A DNA stretch of 64,000 nt, taken from contig OZ316897.1 of assembly GCA_973895155.1 (NCBI GenBank), positions 21,824,001 through 21,888,000 on the forward strand, read 5' to 3'. Under the pieces are notes generated by a model. The model was not told the origin of the DNA. It ran no database searches and saw nothing but the letters and a program-made list of their open reading frames with translations. The translations under genes and the position numbers were made by a program. Source of the DNA: Marsupella aquatica. Taxonomy: Eukaryota > Marchantiophyta. The number at the start of each line of letters is the position of its first letter. Positions within the stretch are counted from its first letter, which is position 1. Shown piece after piece: positions 33,621 through 46,750 of this stretch.

Positions 33621-36600
33621 CATAAATCAGACTCACTTCAATTACTGAGTATATATATATTACAATTTTGATATCTACGTTGATATCTGCTCTGCAATTA
33701 TAATAAAGAAACCCGCCAAAAGTAGTCAATCTTCTCTCTTTACAATTCAGATTTGGTGGGAACAAAGCCTGACCATTGGATTTATGTTAGGTTTGGATTT
33801 ATGTTAGGTTTAATTCTAACCTTTTATCAGCTAGAACTAAGTGTCCACCAAAAGGACCTTAGGGTAGGTAGGTGATAATAATCAGGAGGGGCAGTAATAA
33901 TTATGAGGGGAAACCGAAAGGGTACAAGTAAAGTACACCAAGACATTTTGGTACACATAAGTATATTTAATAGAGGTACTCAATCATTACATGTTAAAAG
34001 CCTAATATGTATCTACATGTAGAATTAGAAATATGAAATAATCTAATATGGGTGTATGTGATTGTGAAAATTATATTTTTTAATGGAAGTGAACTTAAGT
34101 AGTTTTTTTTCAAAAAGCTATAAACTAATAATTTGAGGCCAATTAAAACAAAGTCATGGAAAAGTGGAAACCAATCTTGATCTTTTGTCTAAATTATTAT
34201 TTCGAATCACCTCAATATCTTTTCCTCACTTTAATATCGTTTTTTGCCTAGACATGTTTATCACCTTCATATTTTTTGTTCACATTGACAATTAACTTCT
34301 CTCCTCGACATTTTTTTATCACCTCAACATCTTTTATCTCCTTGACATCTTTTGTTCACCAAGACATCTTTACGGACCCCACTAGAGGTTCCTTCCAAAA
34401 TTCCTGGCACCACAGCATGCCATGTCAGCAACAACCGCAACAAACAAGAATGGTCATGTTTGCGCAATGAATAAACTCCTCTCCATCTTGTTACGTCGCT
34501 TTTCATGTAATTTTATGGACGCCGTGCCGTCAAAACATAATGTAAAAGTAATTAAAAGTAGTTCATCCAAATCTATTGATACAAAGGGCGAGATTAAAAA
34601 CATTCACCCATATTCTCTTTACTTAAATTTATAGATGTTTTTTTATAAAAGTAAATAGTGTTCAACGTAAACAGTAACCGTATTCATGTGTAACTGCCAA
34701 AATAAAACCGTCGGAACAAAAGAAGCACATCAACATTTCAAAAGGGAGGAAGGCTTTTGATGAAAGTAATGAAAAGAGGAAAGCTCGAAAGGAGTTTTGC
34801 CTCTTGAAGTGCAAAGTAAAGAGGAATGTTGGAGAAACAAAATCAAAAAATATCAGAAGCCTAATGAAGAAAGCAAAAATGAGAACTGATCAAGGACAGA
34901 AAAGAGGCGCAACACATCTTAATCAGAAACAAATAGATCGAGCAGAAAGAAGGAGAAGCAAAGAGAATCGATAAGGACATTGACAAGATCGATAAGGACT
35001 GATCGACCTCAACTACTCTAGCAGATCACTGAAGCTCAACGTAGTAGTCCACTACAATCCATCCCGCCCCCAATCCACACTGCAAGGAGCGCACCTCCGC
35101 GCCACAACCTCTGTACGCGCTCTTGTTGTTGATTTTGATTGTACGCGCTCTCGTTGTTGATTTTGATTGTTGATTTTGATCGAAGCTGCCCCATCAAAGA
35201 TTGTTAACAAACAAACGATCAAATCAGGAAGAGAACGACTGCGATTTGAACCAAAAGAGGCCATGGCAAAGTGAAAGCGATACAAAAGGGCGAGATACAA
35301 AAGGAAGAGATACAAAAAGGCGAGAGAGACTAACACAACGCCCCGATGATCCAGAGAACAATAGAAAATTGAAAGAGTAATTCCATCTGCATACGACAAT
35401 GCTTGCTAGTTGCTACCCAGGCTGGATCATGATTGATTGATTGCTGCCCCAGTTGCTACGTGACTAGCAACGAATGCAGGACAAAACTCTAATCTAGCCA
35501 TACACGACAGGAGAGGACAATAGCCATGCACGACAGGGGAGGTAATTGCTTACGTAGGGCATGGCCTGGTGACGCATTTTAGCAGTAGATTCACCTTTGT
35601 GAAGCTTTTGGTGTAAGTTGGAGTTCCCTCTCAGCAGCGTGTTGGTGGCTCTTAACTTTACTATGCCTTGAGATTTCCCACCATGTTTTTCCAGATAGAT
35701 TTTTTTGTTCGAGTGGGCCATACACGATCGGGGCAGAGAAGAGCTGTAAGGCAGCGACCTGAGCAGAAGAAAAAGGCAAAAGCAGATTGATCGAACAAGG
35801 TCAACTTTCTTATGAGCTCACCTCCTTGTCAAACACACTGAGTAATTAATTGTCATTCTCGGGCGAGAACTGTAAACATGTGGAGTCGAGTTAGGAACGG
35901 ATTTATCCTCAGCATGGAGTCAGTGCTCAATAATAGACTCTTTGCCCTTGGGGACTGTAATATCATGTGCTTTGAGGAATTGAAGTCAACAACATACACT
36001 TTCGCAGTCATTTATAGCCAAACTTGCTGACGACGTCCACTTGGCAATTGCAATGCTGTCCCTAAACTGGCACCTCAAAAGTCATGTTCAGTGTCAAGTA
36101 GTTTGGCCAAGACTTGCACCAAAGCGCCTATGATTAGGGCATTCACCATTTTTCCTTCACGAGCAAGGAAACTAACTTATACTATACATCAAATAGCTAC
36201 AGTTGAAATGCCTCCATGTATTGAGATTCTATAGCCTTGAACTTAGCGACTTCCCACAAGCCGATCTTGAAAGGAGAGCAAATGAACAATTGTCTCGATT
36301 AAGCTGGCCCAAAAAAGTCATTGTAATGCATCACAGTCAAGTTCCTGCGAGCCGAAGGGTTTTGGTAATCAAGACTGATCTTGAAAGGAGAGCAGATGAT
36401 CACAACTCAACTTCAAAATAGTAAACACATTCAGTCCTAGTACAAGAACTCAATGGCTAAACACCCGGCAAACTAAAAAAGAGTAACACATGACAGCAGT
36501 TCGTTAATACAACTTGGGCTGCTGCCAAATCACAGCATAGGACAAATCCTTATTTCAAGGAGGCCAGAATCATAACAGACAGGAGCAATCTGCATGTAGA

Positions 36601-36817
36601 GAAATGCATATCAGCCACAGTGTTGAAGGCATGTTCTTCAGACGAGATTGTCTAATAGGTGTCACCTGGACCACTGACTTTAAGGACGGTGTTCAAAACA
36701 CTACAGTCGAACCTAACTAGCATCACAACCACCAGCCTACAATGCGATGGGCTTCCTGGTTCAGCTTGGAAAGGCATATAAGAAGCATAGATTTGAAGTA
36801 CTAACTAACTGATGAGT
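33621..36817. other. Intergenic stretch, nothing recognised
   Basis: AT-rich. There is a short duplication of 'cgctcttgttgttgattttgattg' type near 35118-35180, and 'gatcttgaaaggagagca' occurs twice (36263 and 36379). No supported gene, element end or RNA gene was found. Confidence 0.35.
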
Positions 36818-37076
36818 CTAATTTTCAAAGGACTCCTCATCATCATCTTGCAAAGGCTGTGCAGCAGCAGCTGTGAGCTCGGCCTCGTACCTGTAACAAT
36901 GACCAGATAAGGTTGGTCAGGAGGGCAACTGAAAGATCAAAGAAAGACTACTCAAACTAATTATATTCAACGCTCAAAGACGATCATATAACACGTACTG
37001 CTCTTGTGCGGCCAGATCAATGTGGACTTTGGGGGGAGCCAGAGCTGGAGATTCGACGAAGTAAAGGTTCACATCA
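36818..37076 (-). pseudogene. Ran GTPase, last two coding exons only
   Basis: Minus-strand exon 37076-36999 follows a cttcttgcag acceptor and reads [21 protein letters not shown]...AQEQ to a GTACGT donor. Exon 36890-36818 follows a gttacag acceptor, continues YEAELTAAAAQPLQDDDEESFEN and ends in TAG. Splicing at CA|G keeps the frame. Together these match the diagnostic C-terminus of plant Ran, the nuclear transport GTPase, including the acidic DDDEE end. I found no upstream exons encoding the G-domain (P-loop, NKVD, SAK motifs) between here and the LINE, so this is either the 3' end of a gene with an exceptionally long intron or, more likely, a captured or truncated fragment. It retained an intron, so it is not a processed copy. 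The exon boundaries are well supported. Confidence 0.7.
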
Positions 37077-37289
37077 CTGCAAGAAGATGGGAGTGAAGGT
37101 AAATCATTGGTACTAGGTTCATTTAATTTGCAAATTGACTTGGACAGGTTAACCATCACAATTAGACGATTAGAAGCAGCTTCTGTCTAATTGTCAGTTC
37201 AATGGACTTATTGAATGCAAGTGCGGTTTGAAAATGACTTGTGCTATCTCTTTTGGGTGTATCCAGGTTAATCGATACTGCGAAGAGGC

Positions 37290-37472
37290 TTGCATAAGAG
37301 ATGAATTTTGAAAGTGGAGAATTGTAGCAAACAACAGTGTCGCGAAGACAAACTATGAGGACTTAATCTTGAAGCAAAATGTCGTCTATGCCGAGCAGAA
37401 GCGTGCGTGTGTTCGGCCGCTTGGCGGTGGATGTGTGCATTTGAAAAAGGATGTTACGATTGTGGATCCGTA
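37290..37472 (+). other. Exon-like segment of unknown gene
   Basis: A plus-strand open frame reads RIVANNSVAKTNYEDLIL, then VVYAEQKRACVRPLGGG and CVHLKKDVTIVDP, and ends at a good donor (GGATCC|GTAAGT). Composition is protein-like and not repetitive. An acceptor candidate ends at tgtatccag near 37267, but an in-frame TGA follows, so the start is unresolved. I do not recognise the family. It is about 210 bp from the Ran exons on the opposite strand. Confidence 0.25.
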
Positions 37473-37903
37473 AGTTGCTCGTGTTCTTTGTCGTTTTATC
37501 TGGTTTTATTATCTATTTTTGCCTTTGGAGGCTTTTTTACAAAAAGTGCATCTAAGAATTCTATACCATGAGTCTTAAGCGTGAAAGAATGTTTGCATAG
37601 ATCTACAGTGCTGCTCGGTGCGTGTATTGATTTATCTCTTTTCAGGACCTCAACTGCGTTCCCAAAGTACTGAACTACATGGTTCTTAGACTTTATAATG
37701 TGCAGGGTGGGTATTGAGAGATAAACCTACCCCAAGTTTTTGATATCGTTTGTCATCGTGTCCTAGGGAGATCGTTTACTTGTTGGAAACTCTAAAAACT
37801 TAGTGTGACTTCATGTGACCTATAATTAGAGAGACACCTTAAATAAAGTGAGTCACGCGACCTATACTTAGAGCCTATAATTAGACTGAAATTTATAGTC
37901 AGA

Positions 37904-38621
37904 TGTATTTTATAGGCTAGGCTATCTTACTAATAATTTGCAAAGCTACTTAAGGCCTATGGTCTAGAGTTAGCAACTCCCAATAAAGACAAAACTGATA
38001 ATGAGTCTTTAATAATCACACAACTTAAAAAATGAAGATAAACAAAAAAACAGTATGGGGGAGGGTGAACAAAGAACTATATGGGCAAAGATGAACCCAA
38101 ATTAAAGCATACTTAGAATTGTTTCCGTGCAAGCTCTTTCTTTCTACATATCTCTACTTTCAAGGAACCTTGGGTAAGAGGCCTAGTTAGTGTAACTTAC
38201 TACAGGTGGACACTTTATCTAATGGAAAGTTTGTTTGGTACTCACACAAGTCTTCTTGCAGAAACGGCATGCTGTGTCGGCCGACTTACTTAATGGTGTT
38301 CAGGAAGTTGGACGAGAGTTTTCAAGTTACTTAGAGAAGTGAAGCTCCGGATAAGTTAAACAGCGCTTCTACATACAGGTTTGTTGTCTCCTGACATCAA
38401 GTTCTTCCTGCTTTTTGTGTGGTCCCTAACATGATTATTGAACCCTAAACTCCTTGCTATTTTCTAATATAATTTTTGGTTATTTAATTTGGCATTTACT
38501 TTGTTGCGGTCCTTTTAAGACGGTTTAGTTTGCTTCGAATCCGGACCAATTCCAAATCATAGCCATGTCTGAATTGCTTTTTGTCATTACAATTTTGAAT
38601 TGCAACAAAGATCCTCACTTC
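37904..38621. repeat. Tandem duplication, unit 1
   Basis: Matches 38687-39310 in direct orientation (offset 783 bp at the start). Shared landmarks are tgtattttataggcta, ggcctatggtctagagt, ccggataagttaaacagcgc and gcaacaaagatcctcact. Non-coding; the sequence 'cttcttgcagaaa' in each unit resembles a splice acceptor. Confidence 0.8.
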
Positions 38622-38686
38622 ATAAACAACATGAAATTAGATTGACACCTGAAATAAACTTAAGTGAGTCACAATTTTATGTGAAA

Positions 38687-39310
38687 TGTATTTTATAGGC
38701 TAAGCTATCTTACTAATAATTTGCAAAGCTACTTAAGGCCTATGGTCTAGAGTTGGCAACTCCCAATAAAGACAAAACTGATAATGAGTCTTTAATAATC
38801 ACACAACTTAAAAAATGAAAAAAAAAGTATGGGGGAGGGTGGACAAAGAACTAGATTGGCAAAGATGAACCCAAATTAAAGCATACTTAATTAGAATTGT
38901 TTCCGTGTTAGTGTAACTTACTAGAGGTTTAAAGTTTGTTTGGTACTCACACAAGTCTTCTTGCAGAAAGGGCATGGTGTGTCGGCTGACTTACTTAATG
39001 GTGTTCGGGAAGTTGGACGTGAGTTTTCAAGTTACCTAGAGAAGAGAAGCTCCGGATAAGTTAAACAGCGCTTCTACATACAGGTTTGCTGTCTCCTGAC
39101 ATCAAGTTCTAGCTTCCTGCTTTTTGTGTGGTCCCTAACATGATAATTGAACCCTAATTTTTGGTTATTTAATTTGGCATTTACTCTGTTGTGGTCCTTT
39201 TAAGACGGTTTAGTGTGCTTTGAATCCAGACCAACTCCAAATCATAGCCATGTTTGAATTGCTTTTTGTCATTACAATTTTGAATTGCAACAAAGATCCT
39301 CACTTTGGAA
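38687..39310. repeat. Tandem duplication, unit 2
   Basis: About 95 bp shorter than unit 1 because of two main deletions: the part of unit 1 near 38130-38190, and about 25 bp near 38445. Otherwise very similar, so the duplication is moderately recent. Confidence 0.8.
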
Positions 39311-39933
39311 AGAACATGAAGTAATCATTATATAATAAATATACAATATGTAGCTAGCTAGGCCGACCATGATAGAGTAGGTGGTAAGGGACTGAAGAGT
39401 GTAAGCAGTAGATAGGGATCGACTGTGATGGAGGTGTTCACGCCCCACACCCGGTTAATGTCCTGAGTAAAATCAGATAAAGGTTGAAAAAAGCAAGGAA
39501 ACATAACACCATTTAATGCATACTTTTCCCCTCTATTTTTATTCTATAGGTGGTTCTATCTTTACTGTTAGAGTCCCAGAGATCGCTCTGCTGTTGGATC
39601 CCGATAACATGACATGCAATGAAATACTCCTACTCTTCGGTAGTTAAGCTTCGCCTACTTAATTTCCGGACGGTTCGAACTCTGATTGCAGTAAGTTAAG
39701 TTGATCCATTATGGTTAATTACCATATATCTGTGCGGCTGTACATTTGTTGATTTGTCGGGTCACTTCCGTTGCCTCGTTCCTGTGGAAGTTTTCAGATG
39801 ATTATGAAACTTGATAAATGTGATGCCTAGCCAGGAATCACTCGGCCAGTTAAGTGGGTAAAGCAGGAATGCACCCTAGAAACACCTTAGTATAGGGACA
39901 AAACAAGGAAAATATAAACAATTAGGGGCGACT
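39311..39933. other. Leader region before the split accessory ORF
   Basis: Non-coding. It may contain the 5' end of the element that carries the downstream ORF, but no LTR, TIR or primer-binding site could be defined. Confidence 0.3.
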
Positions 39934-42513
39934 ATGGAACCCGGGCCGAGGCCGGAGGTAAGGACGCTGGGGGTGAAAACTCGATTAGGGTTAGGGCGCG
40001 CTAAGCGTCGGCGGCTAGGAAGGATCAACGGGAGGAAGGACCGGAAGAGGAGAGGGGTAAGGAGCGCTTGCAGGAGAGGGTGGCTCATTTGCGAGCACGA
40101 ACTAGGAAGACGACTACGGGAGGCCAACTACTGTCAACTGCTTAGGCAAGCACTCGGGGAGAGAGTAGATACCGACGATCAACCTAAGGAGGGTATGAGC
40201 AACGTCAATCAAGCGGCACATTTCTGGGGATGCCTGTTCGAACGGGAAACTGAGTACATCAAGACCTACGAGGACGAAGAATCAGAAAGGGCAGCTCGAG
40301 AACGACAGGAGCGCGCTTGCTCGATTGTGGGAGCTGCAGAAGACGGCTTTCTTAGGAGGCGAACTCATCAAGGCCGAGTTCTTGTGGACTCCTACTTCCA
40401 ATCAGCTCGACGATCTTCTGTTTTGCGAAGACAGAATCCTCGGCATTCGAGAGGCCATCAAGAACTGCAACGACATACACTGGGAATTGAAGGGTAGCAC
40501 GGAAGGGTGGACCCAGGCAACGGTGCTAGGAGAAACCTCCATGGCAGCAGAGATGAAGAGGAAGGGAGCCGTCAATGATGAAGCCACCCCAACAAAAAGA
40601 ACGAGGTCGGCGGCACCAAAGAAGCCAGCCGAGCAGCAGAGCAGGAGGCAGAGAGAAGCCGAAGAGGAGGAGGTCGATCCCATCAATGCCATTCCAACCA
40701 GGGATGACACCTGGAAAGGCTGGGTGGCAACCCTACCAGTGGAGGTGCAACTACATTTTGCACGGGAGGAGGATGCATGCTTTATGGCCATGCAGACCAA
40801 GAAGTACCAAGGCTTCATGGCCGGATCCGGCTTAGAGGCCTTTGTAAGATTACCATGGCTGAAGCCGGAGGTGCCGGATTCAGACCTATTAGAATTCGTG
40901 GGGTCGTGGGAACCCGAGACCAATTGCACGAGGATATATGGGAAGGATTTCTATCTTACTCCCAAGGTAATTGCCGAAGTGTTTGGCTTGCCGATAGGCA
41001 ATAAGACCAAGGTTGATACCAGGAAGACCTTGCCTGACAAAGAGTTCCGGTCGTTCCCCGGGCCATCAACGAAGAATGGCTTCTTCCGGAACACCTGCAC
41101 CAACCCGCACATAGGAGAGATGATCGACTTCTTGCGGGTGACCATGCATTGTAACTTGCCGAGGGCAGAGATCGGCAAGGTACAGGTCTATCTGGCAGAG
41201 AGGCCAGACCCAAGCTGGGACTACAATGGGTACCTCCTCAACCAATTGCAGAAGATCTTAAAGGAGGAGCAGCAGGTAATCGGCATGGGAAGCGTGTCGC
41301 GGCTTGGCTATCACATGCAGCTGTTGTGCCGGTATGCCAGAGGTCAGACCTTTGCCCCAGTACTTCCCCTGCAGGTAAGGGTACCCGAGGAAGCTCCAGC
41401 ACCAAGGCCGGTAGTAGAGAAGCCTCAACCACCTGTTAGCCCTACGATTGAGCAGGTGTTTAGGCCAAGGAAAGAAGACTTGCCAATGCAGCAACCAAGC
41501 ATGCAGAATCTGCTGAAAATGCTGGAGAAGGAAAAGACGGCACCGGCACCGGCTTCGGCAGCGGCACCAATACAGGACACTGCCCCAGAGGTCAACCTAA
41601 GCAGACTTAGAAGGGAAAACCCCTTTACCGGAAATAAGGAGAGAATCAGGCCAGAATCCAAGCCGGGTGTTCGAATGTATGTGGGAGTCTCAAGCTCTGA
41701 ATCTGAGGCAGAATTGCCTGAAGCTCCTACCGACGAAGAGGAGAGGGAGAAGCCGGAAGTCCAAGAAGTAGAGGAGGTAGTGGAGGACTGCAGCCATGAT
41801 AACTCCGGCTATGGGTCGGACCATCACGTTCCAGGAGTAAGGACCTGTGGCCGGTTTATCCCCACACTTCCAAGGGTAGTACGAGGGGACCCCAACCAGC
41901 AGAGTAGCCCTGAGTCTCCCCCACCAGATGTTGCTCCCCCGAGCTTTGACGGCATAAAACAGACGGCGCAGGAATTTCAGGAGCGAATCAGGCAGGAAGA
42001 GGAGGCAGCCCTGGCTAGGGAAAAGGATTTGCCAGGAGGAGATTGGCCGGAGGACATCAGGCGGCTAGCCGAAAAAGGAAGCAAACCTCTAGCCACGATA
42101 TAAGAGATCCGCAAGACGGCTTGGGAGTAGAGGCCGCGATGGACGATGCCGATCACTTCTACTTACTCCACCTACGCTAAGAATAGAGCCATGGAGTATG
42201 GTGAGATATGTGGGGAACTTGCGCTCGGCATCTTTGGAGAGGAGTTGGAGGTAGGACCCTTTTTCCATAGGGAGCAGTTGGAGAAGCACCAATTAGAAGA
42301 AGCGGTGGCTTTAGAAAGAAGCAAGAAGGACGAGGTCATCCAGCGGCTTAGGAGGATGGAAGCCGAGATTGAAGATCTAAGGGCGGCCAAGAAAGCCCAA
42401 GATGAACTGCGGATTAAGCGGCATGAGCTGAACATCATGCAGGGGCAGTTGGACACCGCGCAGGCTGATAATCAGATTATCAAGGATAAACTGGCTTAGA
42501 CCCAGGGAGAATT
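39934..42513 (+). pseudogene. Element-borne accessory protein, 5' part, interrupted by the LINE
   Basis: The frame begins ATG 39934, shifts by one base near 40310, then stays open from 40325 to 42103. After TAA 42101-42103 and TAG near 42125 it continues in the same frame to TAG 42497-42499, the LINE insertion site. Order of parts: basic N-terminus; AAHFWGCLFERETEYIKTY; a Lys/Glu-rich linker; a conserved block with LLEFVGSWEPETNCTRIYG, LTPKVIAEVFGLPIGN and IDFLRVTMHC; a Pro/Ala-rich acidic stretch (about 41390-42060); then a coiled coil (about 42260-42480). The block aligns with LTEHRLMQIFCLPTG of the inverted-pair proteins, so the two are distant relatives. No enzymatic motif is visible. All three in-frame stops fit C-to-T changes. 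Confidence 0.6.
42498..42513. repeat. LINE target-site duplication, left copy
   Basis: agacccagggagaatt, identical to 49947-49962. It is part of the interrupted accessory ORF (TQGEL in frame). Confidence 0.9.
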
Positions 42514-42776
42514 CCTTGGAATGGGAACATTTTTATAATTTTTGGTTCCCCCGCGAAAAGCCCCACGGGGAGGGCAAACAGACAGACCAGAAGGCCAGAC
42601 CAAGCGACATAAAACATAGCCGAACACACAGCGCACAGGCACACATCACCAGCGCATATCCCACAACCCCCCGACCACCAAACAGTGGAAAAGGGAAAAT
42701 CAATCACCAACACAAGCCCAAGCCCAACATAAGAGGGCATCCAACAGTCAGATCATCCCGGAAGCCACGGTCCCCC

Positions 42777-45700
42777 TCAAGCAAAAGAATTGACAGCAAT
42801 GTTGCCACTGCCTAGCCAAACCCTATGCAGGTCATCCATCCATGCCTTTGCCCGGATCAGGCGGGTGCACTTCCTGCCCGGGGGGCAGCGCCGACTAACA
42901 GCAAAAGCATTCTCCGCTGCCTCATTCAGAACAAGTCCCAAGTCAAACACCCGTCTCCCCCCCACCTGAAACATGTGAGTGTTCCTTCCCGTCCAGAGTC
43001 GCCACAGAATATGGTGCAAGACGAAGATCCGGGCCACTTGCACAGGCTCCTTCCCGCAGGCCGCCTCTAAAAGAGCCATCAGACCTCATCCCATTGGCAA
43101 GGCCAGAATCCGCAACGAATCCTGACAGAGTTGCCAACAACGGACCGCATGTGTACAGTGGAAGAACACGTGGGGGATCATCTCCAGCCATCCTTTGCAA
43201 AGCTTGCAATCTCCATTACTCACCTCCATTCTGAGCGCACGTGCCCCAGTGAAAAGGCCCCCTACAATAATCCTCCAAACAAAGGTCTTGCCTCTAATCG
43301 GAAGATCAGACCCCCAAAGCTTAGCCCAACACATATTCCAGCGCATCTCAGGCCAGGACAATGACCAGATCCGATTGAGGTGGTCATGGGATGCAGTCTT
43401 AGGCCTTAAGAAATCATACACTCTACAATTCTCGATTCTGAAGTCCTTCAGCGGCTCCGGTCTGTCTGTCCATCTCCACTACTTGGCATACAAGTAGTAT
43501 TCAGATCGGCGATTGTCTGCCCGCCAAAGGCACTCCAAGAATGAACGAGCCATCGTTCGATGCTCATCAGAAAAGCCACGCATATTGTGCCATCGTAGCG
43601 GTAGGTCCTTCCAACATCCATCCTCTGTTGACCATCCATCACCAATAGACCTCAATCCCAGCCTGCCACAAATCGCAGCAATCTCTATGAGGGCTTTATT
43701 CGGAAGGGAATTGAAGCCCACCATACACCTGAGGGTATCCATGATGCTCCACCGGGAAGGCGGCCCTGTCCGTCCAGGATCGAAGAATAAGTGGGCTCTC
43801 ACTAGCTCCCAGCTTCTCCAGAGACCTGTCGTGTAGGGGAGCCCACTAAATGAACGAGGCGTGCACAGTAGCAGCCGGTCCTGGAAGGAGTATCCATTTC
43901 GCCTAATAATTTTGTAGTTCGTCCACCCCATCAATTTCAGGTTGGCTGCCAACATCCTAGACCATTCCGTCTCAGGCGCGTTAAGTGCCTTAGTGAACCA
44001 TTGAGAGAGCAATGCATCAGAGTGACTGCGGAAGTCCCGGAATCCCAGCCCCCCTTCCACACGTGGCAAAGCCATCCGATCCCAGGCCACCAGGGGGACC
44101 TTCCGTCCTCCAGTGGCATTATATCCCCATAAAAATTCCCTGCTCAGAGCAATCATCTTCTTCGCCAGGCCTACAGATTCCTTGCAATACATTACATGGT
44201 AGATCGGGATAGCAAGTAGTACCTGTTTGACCAGTAGTGAACGGCCAGTAAAAGAAAGAAGTTTGTTGGACCAAACAGAAAGTCTGGCACAAATCTTATC
44301 CAAACAGAATTTGTGCAGTTGTTCCGTGCTCAAACTCTCCCCAAAAGGTGCCCCCAGGTATTTATGTATCTCGCCTCTTCGGCTGCTAAGGCAGCCTGTG
44401 TTGTTCAGCCACTCTGGGATCCTTTCCAATGCCAATGGGATCACAACGGATTTCTTCAGATTCAGTCGCGCCCCACTAGCCATCTCATAGCATTCTAGAG
44501 CAGTGGTTGCTTCCTCAAAGGCACGCTCTGTGGCCGGGATAAACATCCCAACATCATCTGCAAACAGTCTATAGCAGATAGTGAATTCAGGGGTGATCTG
44601 CAGTCCACAAAGTCGGCCCTCCGCCATCTCAGTATCGAGAAAGTCCATAAGAGGTTGCGTGGAGATGACAAACAACAATGGTGACAGTGGACAGCCCTGT
44701 CTTACCCCTCGTTTAAGCTCAAATGTGTTTGATAGTAATCCGTTCACCAAGGCCCTGGAAGATGCCTGTGCCAGCAGGGCCCTGACCAGCATAGTGAAGC
44801 GTCCGCTGATGCCCAGTAGGTGCATGCATTCCCATAAGTAGTCATGTGAAACACGGTCAAAGGCCTTCTCGAAATCCAGTTTTAGGAACAATGCCTCTCT
44901 CCTCTTGTTGTGCACCCAGTCACATGTAAGCCAGGCTAAGGAAATATTTTCAAGAATGTGTCTTCCAGGTATAAATCCAGTCTGTTGCGGGCTAATAATC
45001 ATGTGTAGAATCGGTTTGAGTCGTATATCGAGGATCTTGGCAATGAGCTTGTATATAGTATTTAACATTGTCAAAGGGCGCCAGTCCCTTAAAAACCGTT
45101 TATCAGGTTTCTTGGGTATGAACTTCACAATTCCTTCACAGATTCCAACATCCAAAGCCCCTGTAAGCCAGAACTCCTGTATCATATCCACCAGATCTTG
45201 CCCGAGAAACTCCCAGCCTGCTCTGTAGACCTCAGCTGTCATGCCATCCGGTCCCGGCGTTTTGTCACAAGGCAGGAGCCACAACACCTCCTTCACCTCC
45301 TGGTATGACGGGAGTCTCTCCATCCTCAAATTCTCCGCTCCAGAGAGTGCAAACCTCGTGTTGCCAAGCAGTCTGTCTCTAGCCACACGAACCTCTTCCA
45401 ACTTCGCTTCCAATCGCGGCTCAGGCGAGTATAATGTTTGGCAGAACCTTTCTACCTCCTTCAGGATTTCTCCAGGGTCAGCTACTGTACTCCCGTCCTC
45501 CCTATTCAGGGAAGGCATGGACTCACAAGATCGCTTAGCCCTCACTGTAGCAAAGAAAAACTTTGTTGACTCGTCTCCTTCACTTAACCACTTAATTCTG
45601 GCTAGCCGTCGTCCTCTGTGTGCTTCCTCCAACTCTGAAGCATGTAGAGTGTCTTCCGCATCCATGAACTCTGCAATGTCTCCCTCTGAATGGTGTTCTA

Positions 45701-46696
45701 TAATGGCCATCTTAAGAACTCGCAACTGAGCTCGCTGAGCTGCCATCTCCATCTCAGTTGTCCTTGGTTGGGCTTGAATTTCCTTCAATGTTTGACGCAT
45801 TTCCAGCTGCCCTTAGCAAAGCACAGCCGCGGGTCCACAAAATCTCCTCGTCCCACCCTCCAAGCAGCCTCTAGCCGCAGAATGTCCTCCCTTCTCCGCA
45901 GAAATGCCGGGTTGGCCATGAAGAGATGCACTTTGCCTCTCTCCACCGTCTCTGTCAGTCCAGAGAGCTGCACATTCAACATAACTGGATCATGATCCGA
46001 AAGGGCTGAGCCCCCGTCATGCAGGAGTTCCACCTCACGAAGCCATTCTCCCCTTTCACTAACATAAATCCTTTCGAGTTGAGACTGTGACATCTCTCCA
46101 TTCCGATTCCTTCTCCACGTGAAGCGCGGGCCAGCAGCTCCTCCCCTAATGTCCCACGCGTCTGTCAAATTAAATCTCATCTTCAAGAATCTCCAAAACT
46201 CAGCCTCTCTACCGCGGATCAGCGGTGATGTACCAGTCGAGTCCGTTCTGCGTTCCGTCATATTGAAGTCACCACACAGCACCCAGTCATTGTGTGGTAG
46301 CATCACCTTTAGATCATTCCATAGCAGAGTTCTTAGTCTAGCTGAATTGGGAGCATATATACACGCAACTCCGAAGGTCACTGCTCCCTTCTCGATCACA
46401 GCCCATACCGCCCTTCCCATATCCAGTGTTCCCGAGCCCACCACCCTCAGCTCAGGGTGTACCAGTAGTGCCGTTCCTCCCTTTCCCTCCTCCGGCTCAA
46501 AAGAAAAGTGCTGATATGATGGGAGAATAGCCCGCAGAGCCATATCAAGTCTAAATTGATCAGCTTTCACTTCTTGAAGGGCCAGAATCCCCAGCGGTAC
46601 CTTCAGCGATCTTACCCAATTCTTAACAATATGCTTACGGTTAGGCTCACAAAGTCCACAAACGTTCCAAGATGCCACCCTGAGCCTTCCGTCCAT
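42777..46696 (-). pseudogene. LINE ORF2: endonuclease, reverse transcriptase, zf-RVT
   Basis: Starts MDGRLRVASWNVCGL. An APE-type endonuclease with ALQEVKADQ, CGDFNM (about residue 140) and SDHDP (about residue 232) nicks target DNA. The frame shifts near 45790-45830. The reverse transcriptase follows with FIPKKPDKRFLRDWRPLTML, QTGFIPGRHI, LKLDFEKAFDRV, RQGCPLSPLLF and the catalytic FADD at about 44550-44565. After TAG (43481-43479) the same frame continues into a zf-RVT-like region (GKTFVWRI, CKLCKGWLEMIPHVFFHC). After TGA (about 43088-43086) it continues into a C-terminal tail (ILWRLWTGRN) to 42777. Plant L1 ORF2 has this order and length. Both stops fit CAG-to-TAG and CGA-to-TGA. Confidence 0.85.
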
Positions 46697-46750
46697 CCTC
46701 CTACTATGCCAAAATTATATCCTGGCACAGCCACCCCCCATCCTTGAGTC

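Noticed and set aside
43513-46514. Plus-strand frames of up to 162 codons opposite the LINE
   Set aside because: Antisense shadows of ORF2; no start context or domain of their own.
46119-46514. A 131-codon plus-strand frame as a secreted or host protein
   Set aside because: It lies wholly within the LINE endonuclease coding sequence on the opposite strand.
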